From the NCBI RefSeq assembly GCF_009765875.1, contig NZ_LMUP01000014.1, positions 434,001-498,000 on the forward strand: a stretch of 64,000 nt of DNA. Reading direction: 5' to 3'. Positions 46,021 to 55,748 of the stretch are shown here, one piece after another. The DNA is from Pedobacter sp. L105 (GTDB lineage Bacteria; Bacteroidota; Bacteroidia; Sphingobacteriales; Sphingobacteriaceae). Within the stretch, counting starts at the first letter, position 1, and the number at the start of each line of letters is the position of its first letter. Made by a program: the position numbers and the translations under genes. The notes below the pieces were generated by a model, which saw nothing but the letters and a program-made list of their open reading frames with translations, had not been told where the DNA came from and ran no database searches.

Positions 46021-46236
46021 ATGGAGGATATTGAATTATTCGTCATTAATGCAATTTCTAAATTTAGAAGGGAAAAACAGCTGAGTCAAAAAGAACTTGG
46101 TATAATTTTGCATGTTTCAGCCTCTTTTATTGGTAACGTTGAGAATGGCAACAATGCAGCTAAATACAACCTGAAGCATATCGCTCTATTAGCAGCTCAT
46201 TTTAAGTTATCCCCTAGGTTTTTCATGCCATTGTAG
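46021..46236 (+). CDS. Small XRE-family helix-turn-helix protein
   Basis: 71 residues consisting almost entirely of a Cro/CI-type HTH: LSQKELGIILHVSASFIGNVENG covers helices 2-3. No toxin-like gene is adjacent, so an antitoxin or phage-repressor role is only a possibility. It is monocistronic. Confidence 0.8.
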   Translation: MEDIELFVINAISKFRREKQLSQKELGIILHVSASFIGNVENGNNAAKYNLKHIALLAAHFKLSPRFFMPL

Positions 46237-46416
46237 GGTTTGCCCGATAAAAACAAACACCAATTCAGTATTGCCGCCAGAGCTGATTTCTATATGTGGC
46301 GCACTATTTTTTAATTTAATCCGTTTTTAATATATATCTGCTCTGATCGTTAAAAACAGGCTTTGATCTGTGAGAGAAATGAGAGATATTTTTTATGTTT
46401 ACAAAAAAAACCCATA

Positions 46417-46944
46417 ATGAGAATTTTAAAATCTAATTTATTACTTGTTCTTATCGCACTATCTGTCTTTTCACTGCAGGCATGTAAGGCAAAAAAGATG
46501 GTGGTTAAGCCTAAGACTAATCCACAGGTAGAAACCCCAAAAGCCGCGCCAGTTGAAAAACCGCAGGAAGCACCTGTAGCACAAGCAGCGCCTGCACCTG
46601 AAAAACCAAACTTCAACTTTAATCCTGTATTGTTTGAATTTAATTCAGGCGTTTTAAAAACTGCTTCTTTTGCAGTTTTAGACCAGGTAGCAGCAGAGAT
46701 GAAGAAAGATCCTTCGGTTAAATTTACGCTGAATGGTAACTCTTCTGCGGAAGGAACAGTAGAACATAATATGTCACTATCCGTTGACAGGGCAAATGCA
46801 GTAAAGTCTTACCTGGTTAATGCCGGTATCAATGCAGCCAATTTATCGGTTAAAGGATTTGGTGCAACAGTACCGATTGCTTCCAATGATACTGAAGAAG
46901 GCAGAGAGCAAAACCGTAGGGTAGAGTTCAAAGTTAACCCATAA
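46417..46944 (+). CDS. OmpA-family peptidoglycan-associated lipoprotein
   Basis: 175 residues from ATG 46417. A lipobox LQAC (Cys24) gives a lipoprotein; a Pro/Ala/Glu-rich linker (about 35-65) follows, then an OmpA C-terminal domain (LFEFNSGVLKTASFAVLDQVA; LSVDRANAVKSYLVNAGI; REQNRRVEFKV). It probably anchors the outer membrane to peptidoglycan. The frame continues upstream to 46363 without a signal-like sequence. Confidence 0.9.
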   Translation: MRILKSNLLLVLIALSVFSLQACKAKKMVVKPKTNPQVETPKAAPVEKPQEAPVAQAAPAPEKPNFNFNPVLFEFNSGVLKTASFAVLDQVAAEMKKDPSVKFTLNGNSSAEGTVEHNMSLSVDRANAVKSYLVNAGINAANLSVKGFGATVPIASNDTEEGREQNRRVEFKVNP

Positions 46945-46977
46945 TAATTTCGATCCTGAGCGATCAGGTTGTTGTTA

Positions 46978-47017
46978 AAAAGAGGATGTAACCTTTATAG
47001 GAGACATCCTCTTTTCT
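46978..47017 (+). terminator. Terminator after the OmpA-family gene
   Basis: AAAAGAGGATGT (46978-46989) pairs with ACATCCTCTTTT (47004-47015), with A and T tracts on both sides. Confidence 0.85.
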
Positions 47018-47090
47018 GCTTTCAGGGAAGGCTTAATCTAATATTATTCATTTATATTTGGAAGCTAAACTTATTATATTGTCAGATCAT

Positions 47091-47528
47091 ATGTCTACCG
47101 AAATTCACGATATACTCGCCGCTCAGCTTAGGCCTTTACTTACCAGGATGCTAAGAAAGCTACGTAAATTGAGCCCCGCTGATTCTCAGCTTTCACAAAA
47201 TGAGCGCTCCGTCATGGTATTGCTGGATCAGCATGAACAACTTTTGTCCGCCGAGCTGGCCGTTATGGAAAAGATAACCCCGCAATCTATGGGGCAGTTG
47301 CTTAACCGCCTGTCTGCATTGGGGCTGATTACCAAAACGGATTCGGTAAGTGATAAAAGAAAAGTTCTTATTTCCCTTTCTGAAAAAGGCAAAGCAGGAA
47401 TACAGGTAGTGAGAAATGAACGTGATGAATGGTTAAGTGCAGCCATTTCCAAAGTTTGTACAAAAAAAGAACAGCTCATCCTGATGGAAGCGATTGGCCC
47501 GCTTACCAAAATTGTTGATCTTGAATAA
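47091..47528 (+). CDS. MarR-family transcriptional regulator
   Basis: 145 residues from ATG 47091; a TTG at 47058 in the same frame is less likely. The winged HTH contains LSAELAVMEKITPQSMGQLLNRLSALGLITKTDSVSDKRKVLISLSEKG, the MarR signature. Its former target is probably the broken MFS gene starting 8 nt after its stop, so the regulator may now be without its efflux partner. Confidence 0.92.
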   Translation: MSTEIHDILAAQLRPLLTRMLRKLRKLSPADSQLSQNERSVMVLLDQHEQLLSAELAVMEKITPQSMGQLLNRLSALGLITKTDSVSDKRKVLISLSEKGKAGIQVVRNERDEWLSAAISKVCTKKEQLILMEAIGPLTKIVDLE

Positions 47529-47536
47529 AGCGTTAA

Positions 47537-48165
47537 ATGAATATCAATACCTTTAACGCCTTTAAAAGTCGTGATTACAGGCTTTACTTTGGCGGCCAGG
47601 CAGTTTCACTGATCGGTACCTGGATGCAGAAAACTGCCGTAAGCTAGGTAGTGTATTCAGAAACACATTCTAAATTTATGCTTGGCCTCACGGTTTTTGC
47701 AAGTTTGTTCCCCTCCTTTATTTTTTCGTTTCTGGGTGGGGTAGTTTCCGACCGTTAAAATAAGTTTATGGTACTGCTGTTAACCCAGTTTGCTTCCATG
47801 GCACAGGCCGTTATCTTAACTGTCCTGCCGGGCAAAAATTGTACTGTTTTCCCATACCACTTTATTATCCCCTGGCATTGGTATTTGCTACCCTATCCGG
47901 TTTTGGAATGATGGAGCAGGTTACCGCCAGCAGTACACTGATCCAGACTACAGTAGATCCCGCAATGCGCGGCAGAGTGATCAGTTTTTATGCGATGGCG
48001 ATTTTTGGGATGATCCCTATCGGAAGTCTATTGGTAGGTTTTGTTGCCACCTGGGTTGGAACGCCAGATACGGTTTTAACAGAGGGGATCATTACGCTGG
48101 TAATTGGTGCTTTTTTATTGTTCCGGGTTAATGCCAATGCTTTAGCCGCTGTAAAAAACAGTTAA
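47537..48165 (+). pseudogene. Decayed MFS_3-type transporter gene
   Basis: Reads MNINTFNAFKSRDYRLYFGG..GTWMQKTAVS, then TAG at 47645-47647 (Trp expected), and DR then TAA at 47756-47758 in the loop GGVVSDR. After about 47840 a different frame encodes a C-terminal half (QTTVDPAMRGRVISFYAMAIFGMIPIGSLLVG). A relative in this window (13498-14730) is 410 codons, whereas this locus is 629 nt, so about 600 nt are missing and there are two stops and a frame change. Confidence 0.9.
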
Positions 48166-48245
48166 AATCTTCCTGATCTACATCTGATTGTCTTATTCAG
48201 TTTATTATTGAATAAAGCAAAACTAATCCCGCTACCAGTCGTTTT

Positions 48246-48283
48246 AATGATTGAACAACAGCCGCAAATAATGGCTGTTCAAT
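48246..48283 (+). other. Hairpin upstream of the HAD gene
   Basis: ATTGAAC (48250-48256), with AGCC following after a bulge, pairs with GGCTGTTCAAT (48273-48283). It ends 13 nt before the HAD start codon and has no T-tract, so it may affect translation initiation or bind a regulator. Confidence 0.35.
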
Positions 48284-48296
48284 TTGACCGACGACC

Positions 48297-49046
48297 ATGA
48301 AAAAATTAATAATTTTTGACCTTGACGGTACGCTGGCCGAGAGCAAGGCAAGTCTGGATGACGAAATGGCCGGCATTTTAAGCCGCCTGCTTGAAGTAGC
48401 TAAAGTGGCTATTATATCAGGGGGCGACTGGCCGCAATTCGAAAAACAGGTATTAGCACACCTGCCTCAAAACCAGGTACTCGACAATTTGTCTATCCTC
48501 CCCACCTGCGGCACCAAGTATTACCAATATCACCAGGGATGGAAACAACTCTATGCCGAGAATTTTACGGCCGATGAAAGGGATAAGATCATCAAAAATC
48601 TAAATAGCGCCATTGAGACATCGGGCTTTAAACCAGAGAAAACCTGGGGAAAGCAGATCGACGACCGCGGCAGCCAGATCACTTTTTCAGGACTAGGACA
48701 AGAAGCGCCACTTAGCGCTAAGAAGGACTGGGACCCCGATTTCACCAAACGTAAAAAGATACAGGAGCTGCTCGCAGAACCCTTAAAGGGTTTTTCTGTG
48801 AACATTGGCGGCGCCACTTCCATTGATATTACTAAAACAGGGATTGATAAGGCCTATGGCATCCATAAGCTTCAGCAAACGCTGGATATCGCTATCGCTG
48901 AAATGATCTTTATCGGCGATGCCTTGTTTGAAGGTGGAAATGATCACCCTGCAAGAACAACCGGCGTAGTTTGTATCCAGGTCCGTGATCCAGAAGAAAC
49001 CAAAAGGGTAGTGGAAGGGATCATTGCCTGCCTAACTAAAACGTAG
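48297..49046 (+). CDS. HAD-IIB family phosphatase (phosphomannomutase/sucrose-phosphatase-like)
   Basis: 249 residues. The FDLDGTLAES motif at 6-15 contains the nucleophile and acid/base aspartates; GGDWPQFEKQ, then the late IFIGDALFEGGNDHPA with the metal-binding Asp. The cap is of the C2B type, as in sugar-phosphate phosphatases and eukaryotic-type phosphomannomutases. It is the first gene of an operon with GH130, acetate kinase and phosphoketolase, suggesting sugar-phosphate handling. Confidence 0.88.
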   Translation: MKKLIIFDLDGTLAESKASLDDEMAGILSRLLEVAKVAIISGGDWPQFEKQVLAHLPQNQVLDNLSILPTCGTKYYQYHQGWKQLYAENFTADERDKIIKNLNSAIETSGFKPEKTWGKQIDDRGSQITFSGLGQEAPLSAKKDWDPDFTKRKKIQELLAEPLKGFSVNIGGATSIDITKTGIDKAYGIHKLQQTLDIAIAEMIFIGDALFEGGNDHPARTTGVVCIQVRDPEETKRVVEGIIACLTKT

Positions 49047-49056
49047 ACCAAAATAT

Positions 49057-50139
49057 ATGAACGAATTTAAATTACACCGCCTGGGAATCGTTATGGAACC
49101 TGAACCTGGTAATGCCAACGAAACTGAAGGGGTTTTAAATCCGGCAGCGGTAAGAGGGCCCGACGGAGGGCTTTATCTTTTTCCGCGTTTGGTGGCCAAA
49201 GGCAATTATTCCCGTATCGGCATTGCCAAAGTACGTTTTAATGAAAATGGCGACCCCATTGGGGTAGACCGTCTGGGTATTGCACTGGAACCCGAAGCCG
49301 ATTACGAAAAACGTCTGGATGGCGGTGGCGGATGCGAAGACCCCCGGGTTACGTATTCGGAACCGTTAAAGCAGTATATGATGACCTATACTGCGTTTTC
49401 CCCAGAGGGGCCACGTATTGCCCTGGCGCAATCAAAAGATTTGATCCACTGGGAGCGTTTGGGCCTGGCCGAATATTCCAATTATGAAGATATTCAGTTT
49501 AATCATATTGATAATAAGGATGCCTGTTTGTTTCCATTTGAGATCATGAGCCCAAGCGGACACCCTTCAATAGCGATGCTGCACCGGCCTTTGTTTCCTG
49601 GTACCAGGCCGGAGGAAACCGTGCGGTATCCCATTGACAGGGAAATCAGGGAGCATCATGAATGTATCTGGATTTCCTACAGCCATTACAAAGCAGAGCA
49701 ACCTATCGATTGTCACCTACCCAAATTTGTTTCCAACCATCCACTGGCAATACCCAAACAGCCCTGGGAAAAATTGAAGATAGGCGCAGGCACGCCACCC
49801 ATATTGACCAAACATGGATGGCTTTTTTTGTATCACGGGGTCAGCGAAACGACATCGCCGGGGATGGACAAACGTCAGCTGAGTTATTCGGCAGGAGTAA
49901 TGGTTTTGGATAAGGATGATCCCCATAAAATTTTGTACCGTTCGCCAGAACCTATTTTGTCGCCAGATCTTCCCGAAGAAAGAGTAGGCGTGATTGCTGA
50001 TGTAGTATTTCCAACAGGAATAGATTGCCGGCATGACCTGGGCAAACCGGGTGTTTTTGATGTGTATTATGGAATGGCAGATAACCGTATTGGTGTGGCG
50101 CGACTTGAGATTCCAGATGTTTTACCCACTGTTTTTTAA
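49057..50139 (+). CDS. GH130-like glycoside phosphorylase/hydrolase
   Basis: 360 residues of the five-bladed beta-propeller type: NPAAVRGPDGGLYLFPR, GGGGCEDPRV (the catalytic Asp lies in the GCEDPR motif of GH130) and GAGTPPILTKHGWLFLYHG. Family members phosphorolyse beta-mannosides; specificity cannot be read here. It starts 10 nt after the HAD gene. The reading of a shared role in mannose or mannosyl-sugar turnover feeding the phosphoketolase genes is inference. Confidence 0.85.
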   Translation: MNEFKLHRLGIVMEPEPGNANETEGVLNPAAVRGPDGGLYLFPRLVAKGNYSRIGIAKVRFNENGDPIGVDRLGIALEPEADYEKRLDGGGGCEDPRVTYSEPLKQYMMTYTAFSPEGPRIALAQSKDLIHWERLGLAEYSNYEDIQFNHIDNKDACLFPFEIMSPSGHPSIAMLHRPLFPGTRPEETVRYPIDREIREHHECIWISYSHYKAEQPIDCHLPKFVSNHPLAIPKQPWEKLKIGAGTPPILTKHGWLFLYHGVSETTSPGMDKRQLSYSAGVMVLDKDDPHKILYRSPEPILSPDLPEERVGVIADVVFPTGIDCRHDLGKPGVFDVYYGMADNRIGVARLEIPDVLPTVF

Positions 50140-50230
50140 TGATTGTGGTCATTTTTTTATGCTCCCTTAACGTATAGCTTAGCCATCAGCTGTTTCTCTC
50201 AATCTATGATCAATTTTAAAAATTTATATA

Positions 50231-51412
50231 ATGAAGAAGGAACAAAATACCTATATCCTCAGTTTGAATGGCGGTTCTTCCAGCTTAAAGTTTACCTTAT
50301 ACCGCACTGATCCCTTTAAATTAAAGTTATCAGGAACCGTAAGCCGCATAGGTGGTAAACAAGGGGAACTCGAAATTAAAGACAGGGATGGGCATGTCCT
50401 GGAAAAAAGGGACAAGGAATATCCGTCGATGGAAACGGCAGCAACAGAAGTAGCCGAATGGCTAAAGGCAGGAGATTACCTGTTGAAAGGTATTGGCCAC
50501 CGTTTAGTACAGGGAGGTCCTGAACATCGGCAGCCAGAGCTGATCACAGCTCAATTGTTAGCTGAACTAAATGGATTTATTTACCTGGCACCAAATCACT
50601 TGCCTGATGAAATCAGGACAATAGAAATCTTTCAGCAGGCTTTTACAAACATCCCGCAAGTAGCCTGTTTTGATACTTCCTTTCACAAGGATATGCCTTC
50701 TCACAGCAAGGATTATCCACTTCCTCCACAGTATAAAGCTAAAGGTTTAATCCGTTATGGATTCCACGGCCTGTCTTATGAATACATCATGCATGCACTT
50801 GGAGAAAGAATCCCAAGGATTGCCCGCGAAAAGATCATTATCGCCCACCTTGGCAATGGTGCCAGTATGGCTGCCGTTAAGAATGGTACTTGTGTGGATA
50901 CCACTATGGGAGTAAGCCCTACGGGTGGTTTGGTGATGGGCACCCGCAGTGGCGACCTGGACCCGGAGGTAGTGTTGTTTTTGATGAAACAAGGCACGTT
51001 AAGCGTTGAAGAACTGGACGATATACTGAGTAAGCAGTCCGGTTTAAAGGCTATCGCGGGAATCAGCGATATACAGGAGCTATTGAAGGCCGAAAAGAAC
51101 AATGCACAGGCGAAAGAAGCGATTACTGTATTTTGTTATTCTGCAAGGAAGTTTATCGCTGCCATGGCTGCAGCTATGGGCGGGGTAGACCGGCTGGTAT
51201 TTACTGGCGGTATCGGTGAAAATTCTGCTGTCATCCGTCAGCGGATCTGTAAAGATTTGGGTTTCCTGGGTATGGACCTCCACGAAAAAAAGAAAGAAGA
51301 GTCAAGGGACGAAATTTCCCATAAAAAAAGCAGGGTGATCATTAATGTGCAGCAGACCAATGAAGAATGGATGATTGCTAAACATACGCTCCAACTCATG
51401 AATAAGAAATAA
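50231..51412 (+). CDS. ackA: Acetate kinase
   Basis: 393 residues, the usual length. The ASKHA motifs are NGGSSSLKFTLY (about 12-23), IIAHLGNGASMAAV, STGGLVMGTRSGDLDPEV and FTGGIGENS. It converts acetyl phosphate and ADP to acetate and ATP in the cytoplasm. It lies 15 nt upstream of the phosphoketolase gene, which would supply acetyl phosphate. Confidence 0.96.
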   Translation: MKKEQNTYILSLNGGSSSLKFTLYRTDPFKLKLSGTVSRIGGKQGELEIKDRDGHVLEKRDKEYPSMETAATEVAEWLKAGDYLLKGIGHRLVQGGPEHRQPELITAQLLAELNGFIYLAPNHLPDEIRTIEIFQQAFTNIPQVACFDTSFHKDMPSHSKDYPLPPQYKAKGLIRYGFHGLSYEYIMHALGERIPRIAREKIIIAHLGNGASMAAVKNGTCVDTTMGVSPTGGLVMGTRSGDLDPEVVLFLMKQGTLSVEELDDILSKQSGLKAIAGISDIQELLKAEKNNAQAKEAITVFCYSARKFIAAMAAAMGGVDRLVFTGGIGENSAVIRQRICKDLGFLGMDLHEKKKEESRDEISHKKSRVIINVQQTNEEWMIAKHTLQLMNKK

Positions 51413-51427
51413 TTAAGACCGATACTT

Positions 51428-53782
51428 ATGAATTTACTTTCAGAAAAAACCATTAAAAACATGCATGCCTACTGGCAGGCTGCCAATTATCTTGCCGCAG
51501 GACAGATCTATCTTCAGGACAACCCTCTGTTAAAGGAACCATTGAAACCGGAGCATATTAAGCCCAGATTATTAGGTCATTGGGGAACTTCTCCCGGATT
51601 AAACTTAATCTACCTGCACCTGAACCGGCTGATTAAAGATACAGGAGCAGATATTCTGTATATCTGCGGTCCCGGACATGGTGCCCCGGCAATTCTTGCA
51701 CATACTTACCTCGAAGGAACTTATTCTGAGATCTATCCCGCAGTTGATGAGTCTGAAGCAGGAATGAAAACCCTGTTCCGCCAGTTTTCGACGCCCAGAG
51801 GTATTCCAAGTCATGTTAGTGCTAACACTCCCGGGTCTATTCATGAAGGTGGTGAACTGGGTTATTCTATGTCGCATGCCTTTGGTGCCGTATTCGATAA
51901 CCCTGATCTGATCGCTGCCTGTGTAATTGGCGACGGAGAAGCCGAGACAGGCCCGCTTGCAGGTAGCTGGACTTCAGTAGCTTTTCTTAACCCGATAAGA
52001 GATGGTGCTGTGCTGCCTATCCTTCACTTAAACGGATATAAAATCTCAGGGCCTACTGTATTGGCCAGGATGACCGATGAATCGTTAACACAACTCTTTA
52101 CCGGCCATGGTTATGAAGTGTTTTTTGTAGAAGGTGATGTGCCGATGGATGTGCACCAGCTAATGGCAGAGAAGCTCGATCTGGTATACAGCAAAATAAA
52201 AAAAATACAACAGGATGCACGGGAGTCTGGTGTGATCCACGGCATTTTCTGGCCGATGATCATTCTAAGGACCCCTAAGGGATGGACTGGCCCTAAAGAA
52301 TGGGATGGCGTACCTATCGAAGGTACTTTCCGTGCCCACCAGGTTCCTCTGATGGGCGCAAAGGAAGATCCTGCAAAGCTAAAGGTAGTGGAAGACTGGA
52401 TGCGCAGTTATCATCCGGAGTTATTATTTGATGAAAAAGGTAAATTGATACCAGAACTTGCCGCTTTGGCACCACAGGGTGATAAACGAATGAGTGCTTA
52501 ACCTTATGCCAATGGTGGCCTCTTGTTAAAAGACCTGGTAATGCCGGATTTTAAACAATATGCACTGGAAGTTAAATCGCCAGGTGTTGCCGAGGCAGAG
52601 AGTACCCGTAATCTGGGAGGCTTTCTTCGTGATATTTTTAAGTTGAATGAAGAAACGAAGAATTTCAGGCTGTTCTGCCCGGATGAAACAAATTCTAACC
52701 GCCTGGAAGCAGTATTTGAAACTACCAACCGTGTTTTTATGGAAAGAATACTGGCTAAGGACGAGAAGCTTGCCTCTGATGGGCGGGTAATGGAAGTGCT
52801 GAGTGAACACCTTTGCGAGGGATGGCTGGAAGGTTATCTGCTGACCGGAAGACATGGGATTTTCCCTTGTTATGAGGCTTTTGTAACGATTGTGGATTCC
52901 ATGTTCAGCCAGTACGCCAAATGGATTAAAACCTCTCGAGAACTGCCATGGCGCAAACCGGTGGCTTCGCTGAATTATTTGCTCACCTCTCACGTTTGGA
53001 GACAGGATAATAATGGATACAGCCATCAGGGGCCAGGTTTTATTGATACAGTAGCCAATAAAAAAAGTACGGTGATCCGTATCTATTTACCACCTGATGC
53101 CAATACTTTATTGTCGGTGATGGACCATTGCCTGCGCAGTAAGGATTATGTGAATGTAGTGATTGCAGGTAAACAACCCGAACTGCAATGGCTAACCATG
53201 GATGAAGCAATTGAGCATTGTGCAAAAGGAGCGTCCGACTGGAAGTGGGCAGGGAATGAAGATGGTGAGGCACCGGATGTGATCCTGGGCTGCGCCGGAG
53301 ACGTGCCTACCCTGGAAACAGTAGCGGCTGCCTGGCTGCTGAAAGAACACCTGCCAGAGCTGAAAGTCCGTCTGGTAAATGTCGTAGACCTGATGTCTTT
53401 ATCGCCTGTGGCCTATCACCCGCATGGAATGAGCGAAGAGCTGTTTGATTCGCTGTTCACCACAACAGCCCCTGTGATTTTTGCTTTTCATGGTTATGTG
53501 CGCATTGTTCACGACCTGATCCACGGCCGTCCTGATCCCGCACGATTCCATGTGAGGGGATTTATGGAAGAAGGAACTACCACTACACCTTTTGATATGG
53601 TAGTGGTAAACCAGATGAGCCGTTTTCACCTGGCTATGGAAGCCGTAAAAAGAGTTCCGCTTTTACATCAGAATGCTGACGCATTTATCAGCTATTGTGA
53701 GTCTAAACTGGAAGAACATGTAACCTATATCCGCGCTAATCTTGATGATATGCCAGAAGTGAAGAATTGGAAATGGAGTTAA
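51428..53782 (+). pseudogene. xfp: Xylulose-5-phosphate/fructose-6-phosphate phosphoketolase gene with one in-frame TAA
   Basis: The total frame is 784 codons, a normal phosphoketolase length, and frame and similarity are continuous. The thiamine diphosphate motif [14 protein letters not shown] is at about 169-182, and the C-terminal half has the Xfp pattern (LTSHVWRQDNNGYSHQGPGF; HGRPDPARFHVRGF). The only fault is TAA at 52499-52501, in ...DKRMSA-stop-PYANGGLLLKD, where relatives usually have Asn before Pro-His/Tyr-Ala-Asn-Gly-Gly. As written, products are a 357-residue N-terminal part and, if reinitiated (TTG 52523 or ATG 52541), a C-terminal part. Readthrough, a recent mutation or a base error cannot be told apart here. 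Confidence 0.88.
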
Positions 53783-53806
53783 TTAGTAAAATAAATTAAG
53801 ATGAAG

Positions 53807-53836
53807 GGCAGTAGCTGTAAGGCTATTGCCTTTTTT
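53807..53836. terminator. Terminator between phosphoketolase and MFS genes
   Basis: GGCAGTAGC (53807-53815) pairs with GCTATTGCC (53822-53830), one G-U pair, followed by T6. Located between two convergent genes, the T-tract serves the + strand. Confidence 0.8.
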
Positions 53837-55061
53837 AATGTTCTAAAGTGCTGGTTTTTCTGTTTGCCCTGAAAACCAAATACATGATCAATACCGACAG
53901 CATGATCAGAATAAAGTAACTGTAACTCAGGTTCCGCTCATCTTTTGCCGGAATAAAATTGATAATGCCATAACTTAAAAACGAGACAATCACATAATTG
54001 ATCCCGCCGGTAAGGCCACCTGCTATACCCGCATTTTTAGGGAACTTACCCAGGCAATAAGTAAAGTAATTGTTAAAGGTAAATCCTGCACCCACATGAA
54101 TGATAAAGGCAAAGAAGATCAGTGAGTATAAATTGGATATCAGGCCCAGGCTAATGAACATGGCTATTACAAAAAGCAGCTGCAGCCCAAGGTTTACCAC
54201 CACCCGCTTGAAAAAAGGTTTGTTGATAGTGGCTTTGCCAATAAACCCGCCAACCATCCAGGCAAATCCCAATACCAGAGAACTGTAACCAGCAATCACA
54301 GGGGACAATTTAAAATGATGTTCGATGATAAAAGGCCCGGTCATATTGTAAATCATCACCATACAATAAGCCAGTCCAAGCATGATGATACCCAAGGTAA
54401 AACTGGTGGTTTTAATCATGTCAACATATATCCTGGTGATTTTTTTAACATCAAAATCCATCGAATGCTCTAAAGTTTCACCGCTGAAAATAAGTTCCAG
54501 AACCACCACAACCACGGCGAACAGCGCTAAAAAGTAAAAGTTGGATTCCCAGCCAAATGAAGTTTGCAGATAACCCCCGATAAAAGGGGCAACAATTGGT
54601 CCGGTTGACCAGATAATGGAGAAAAGACTGAGGTAATGTTTCAGCTGCGATCCGCTGTACATATCTACGAAATAGGCCCTTTTGGCCACAATGATTGCAC
54701 CTACAGTGAGCCCGTGAATAATCCGCATCAGATAAATGATGTAAATGTTTTGGGTATTAGCAATCACTACACTGGCGATGGCAAAGATAACCAGGGAAAC
54801 CAGTGTAATCTGGTACCTGCCAAAGCTGTCCAGCACACTGCCAATAAATAGTTGGGAAACGCCATAACTGATCAGGAATAAACTCAGGGTAAGCTGCACC
54901 TGGATATCGCTCACATGGATGGTTGCCGCCATGGTAGGAAGAGAGGGGATATAGATATCGGTAGCAAAGCCGGATAAAGGGAGTAATGAAAATGCCAGCA
55001 GCGTAGCAATACCCTGGTGTTTTTCTTTTATAGATTTGTTTTTCAATGTACTTGTTGTCAT
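53835..55061 (-). CDS. MFS multidrug transporter, Bcr/CflA type
   Basis: 408 residues with about 12 membrane segments; LLPLSGFATDIYIPSLPTMA near the N-terminus is the Bcr/CflA hallmark, and GSVLDSFGRYQITLVSL the MFS loop. Family members export bicyclomycin, sulfonamides, chloramphenicol and other small compounds. It is monocistronic with no adjacent regulator. Confidence 0.9.
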   Translation of the reverse strand: MTTSTLKNKSIKEKHQGIATLLAFSLLPLSGFATDIYIPSLPTMAATIHVSDIQVQLTLSLFLISYGVSQLFIGSVLDSFGRYQITLVSLVIFAIASVVIANTQNIYIIYLMRIIHGLTVGAIIVAKRAYFVDMYSGSQLKHYLSLFSIIWSTGPIVAPFIGGYLQTSFGWESNFYFLALFAVVVVVLELIFSGETLEHSMDFDVKKITRIYVDMIKTTSFTLGIIMLGLAYCMVMIYNMTGPFIIEHHFKLSPVIAGYSSLVLGFAWMVGGFIGKATINKPFFKRVVVNLGLQLLFVIAMFISLGLISNLYSLIFFAFIIHVGAGFTFNNYFTYCLGKFPKNAGIAGGLTGGINYVIVSFLSYGIINFIPAKDERNLSYSYFILIMLSVLIMYLVFRANRKTSTLEH

Positions 55062-55315
55062 ATTGCCCTCACCGTGAATTGCTTATCGTTTGAATTGTTT
55101 TTGATTATCCTAAAGGGATAGCTATTTATTTTTTCCGGTCCGCAAAATTAGTTTTTTTTAATGCGAAAACTGTAATAAGAACAGCTCTTTAATGTCAGGC
55201 TATTGTTTTAATAAAAGCCATTCAAGATCTTCTTTTTTACTGATACCCGTCATATTTAGTGATTGGCAGGGAGGTTATATTCGTATAGATTTCCGAACCA
55301 TTAAATACTTAAAAA

Positions 55316-55630
55316 ATGTCAGTATATAGTTTAAAAAAAGTAGAAACCATTCATGCGTTAACTATTGATATTGTTGATGAAGAAAATGTCATCCAGCAAA
55401 ACGATCAGACCAGACAGTTTTTAAACCTGACCTGGGTTTGGGACGGTACCAGGGATAAGGCAGATGAAAAAAGAAAAGTTATTGATGAAATCCAGATAGA
55501 TCTGGCCTATGTACAAGAAACCTTTGGTGCAGAACTGGCCAATCAGGTGTTAACGCTCATCTATAGAAAAATAGATATGGTGTATTCTTTATTATTCAAT
55601 TTAAAAAGAAGTAATATGGCAACAGCGTGA
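55316..55630 (+). CDS. Conserved-looking hypothetical protein
   Basis: 104 residues, acidic and soluble, no signal peptide: VYSLKKVETIHALTIDIVDEENVI, then WVWDGTRDKADEKRKVIDEIQIDLAYVQETFG, looks like a helical regulator or adaptor. I recognise no family. The coding pattern and the length support a real gene. The dihydroxyacetone kinase gene starts 118 nt downstream. Confidence 0.6.
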   Translation: MSVYSLKKVETIHALTIDIVDEENVIQQNDQTRQFLNLTWVWDGTRDKADEKRKVIDEIQIDLAYVQETFGAELANQVLTLIYRKIDMVYSLLFNLKRSNMATA

Positions 55631-55748
55631 TTTGTTTGAAGATTTTGTGCCGGCTGAAAAGAAATAAAACAAAACAAATCGAAAGAAATCTCAATACAAA
55701 TGAAACATCATCCCTCATTCTTTTGTTATCATCATAAAAAGATAAGGT

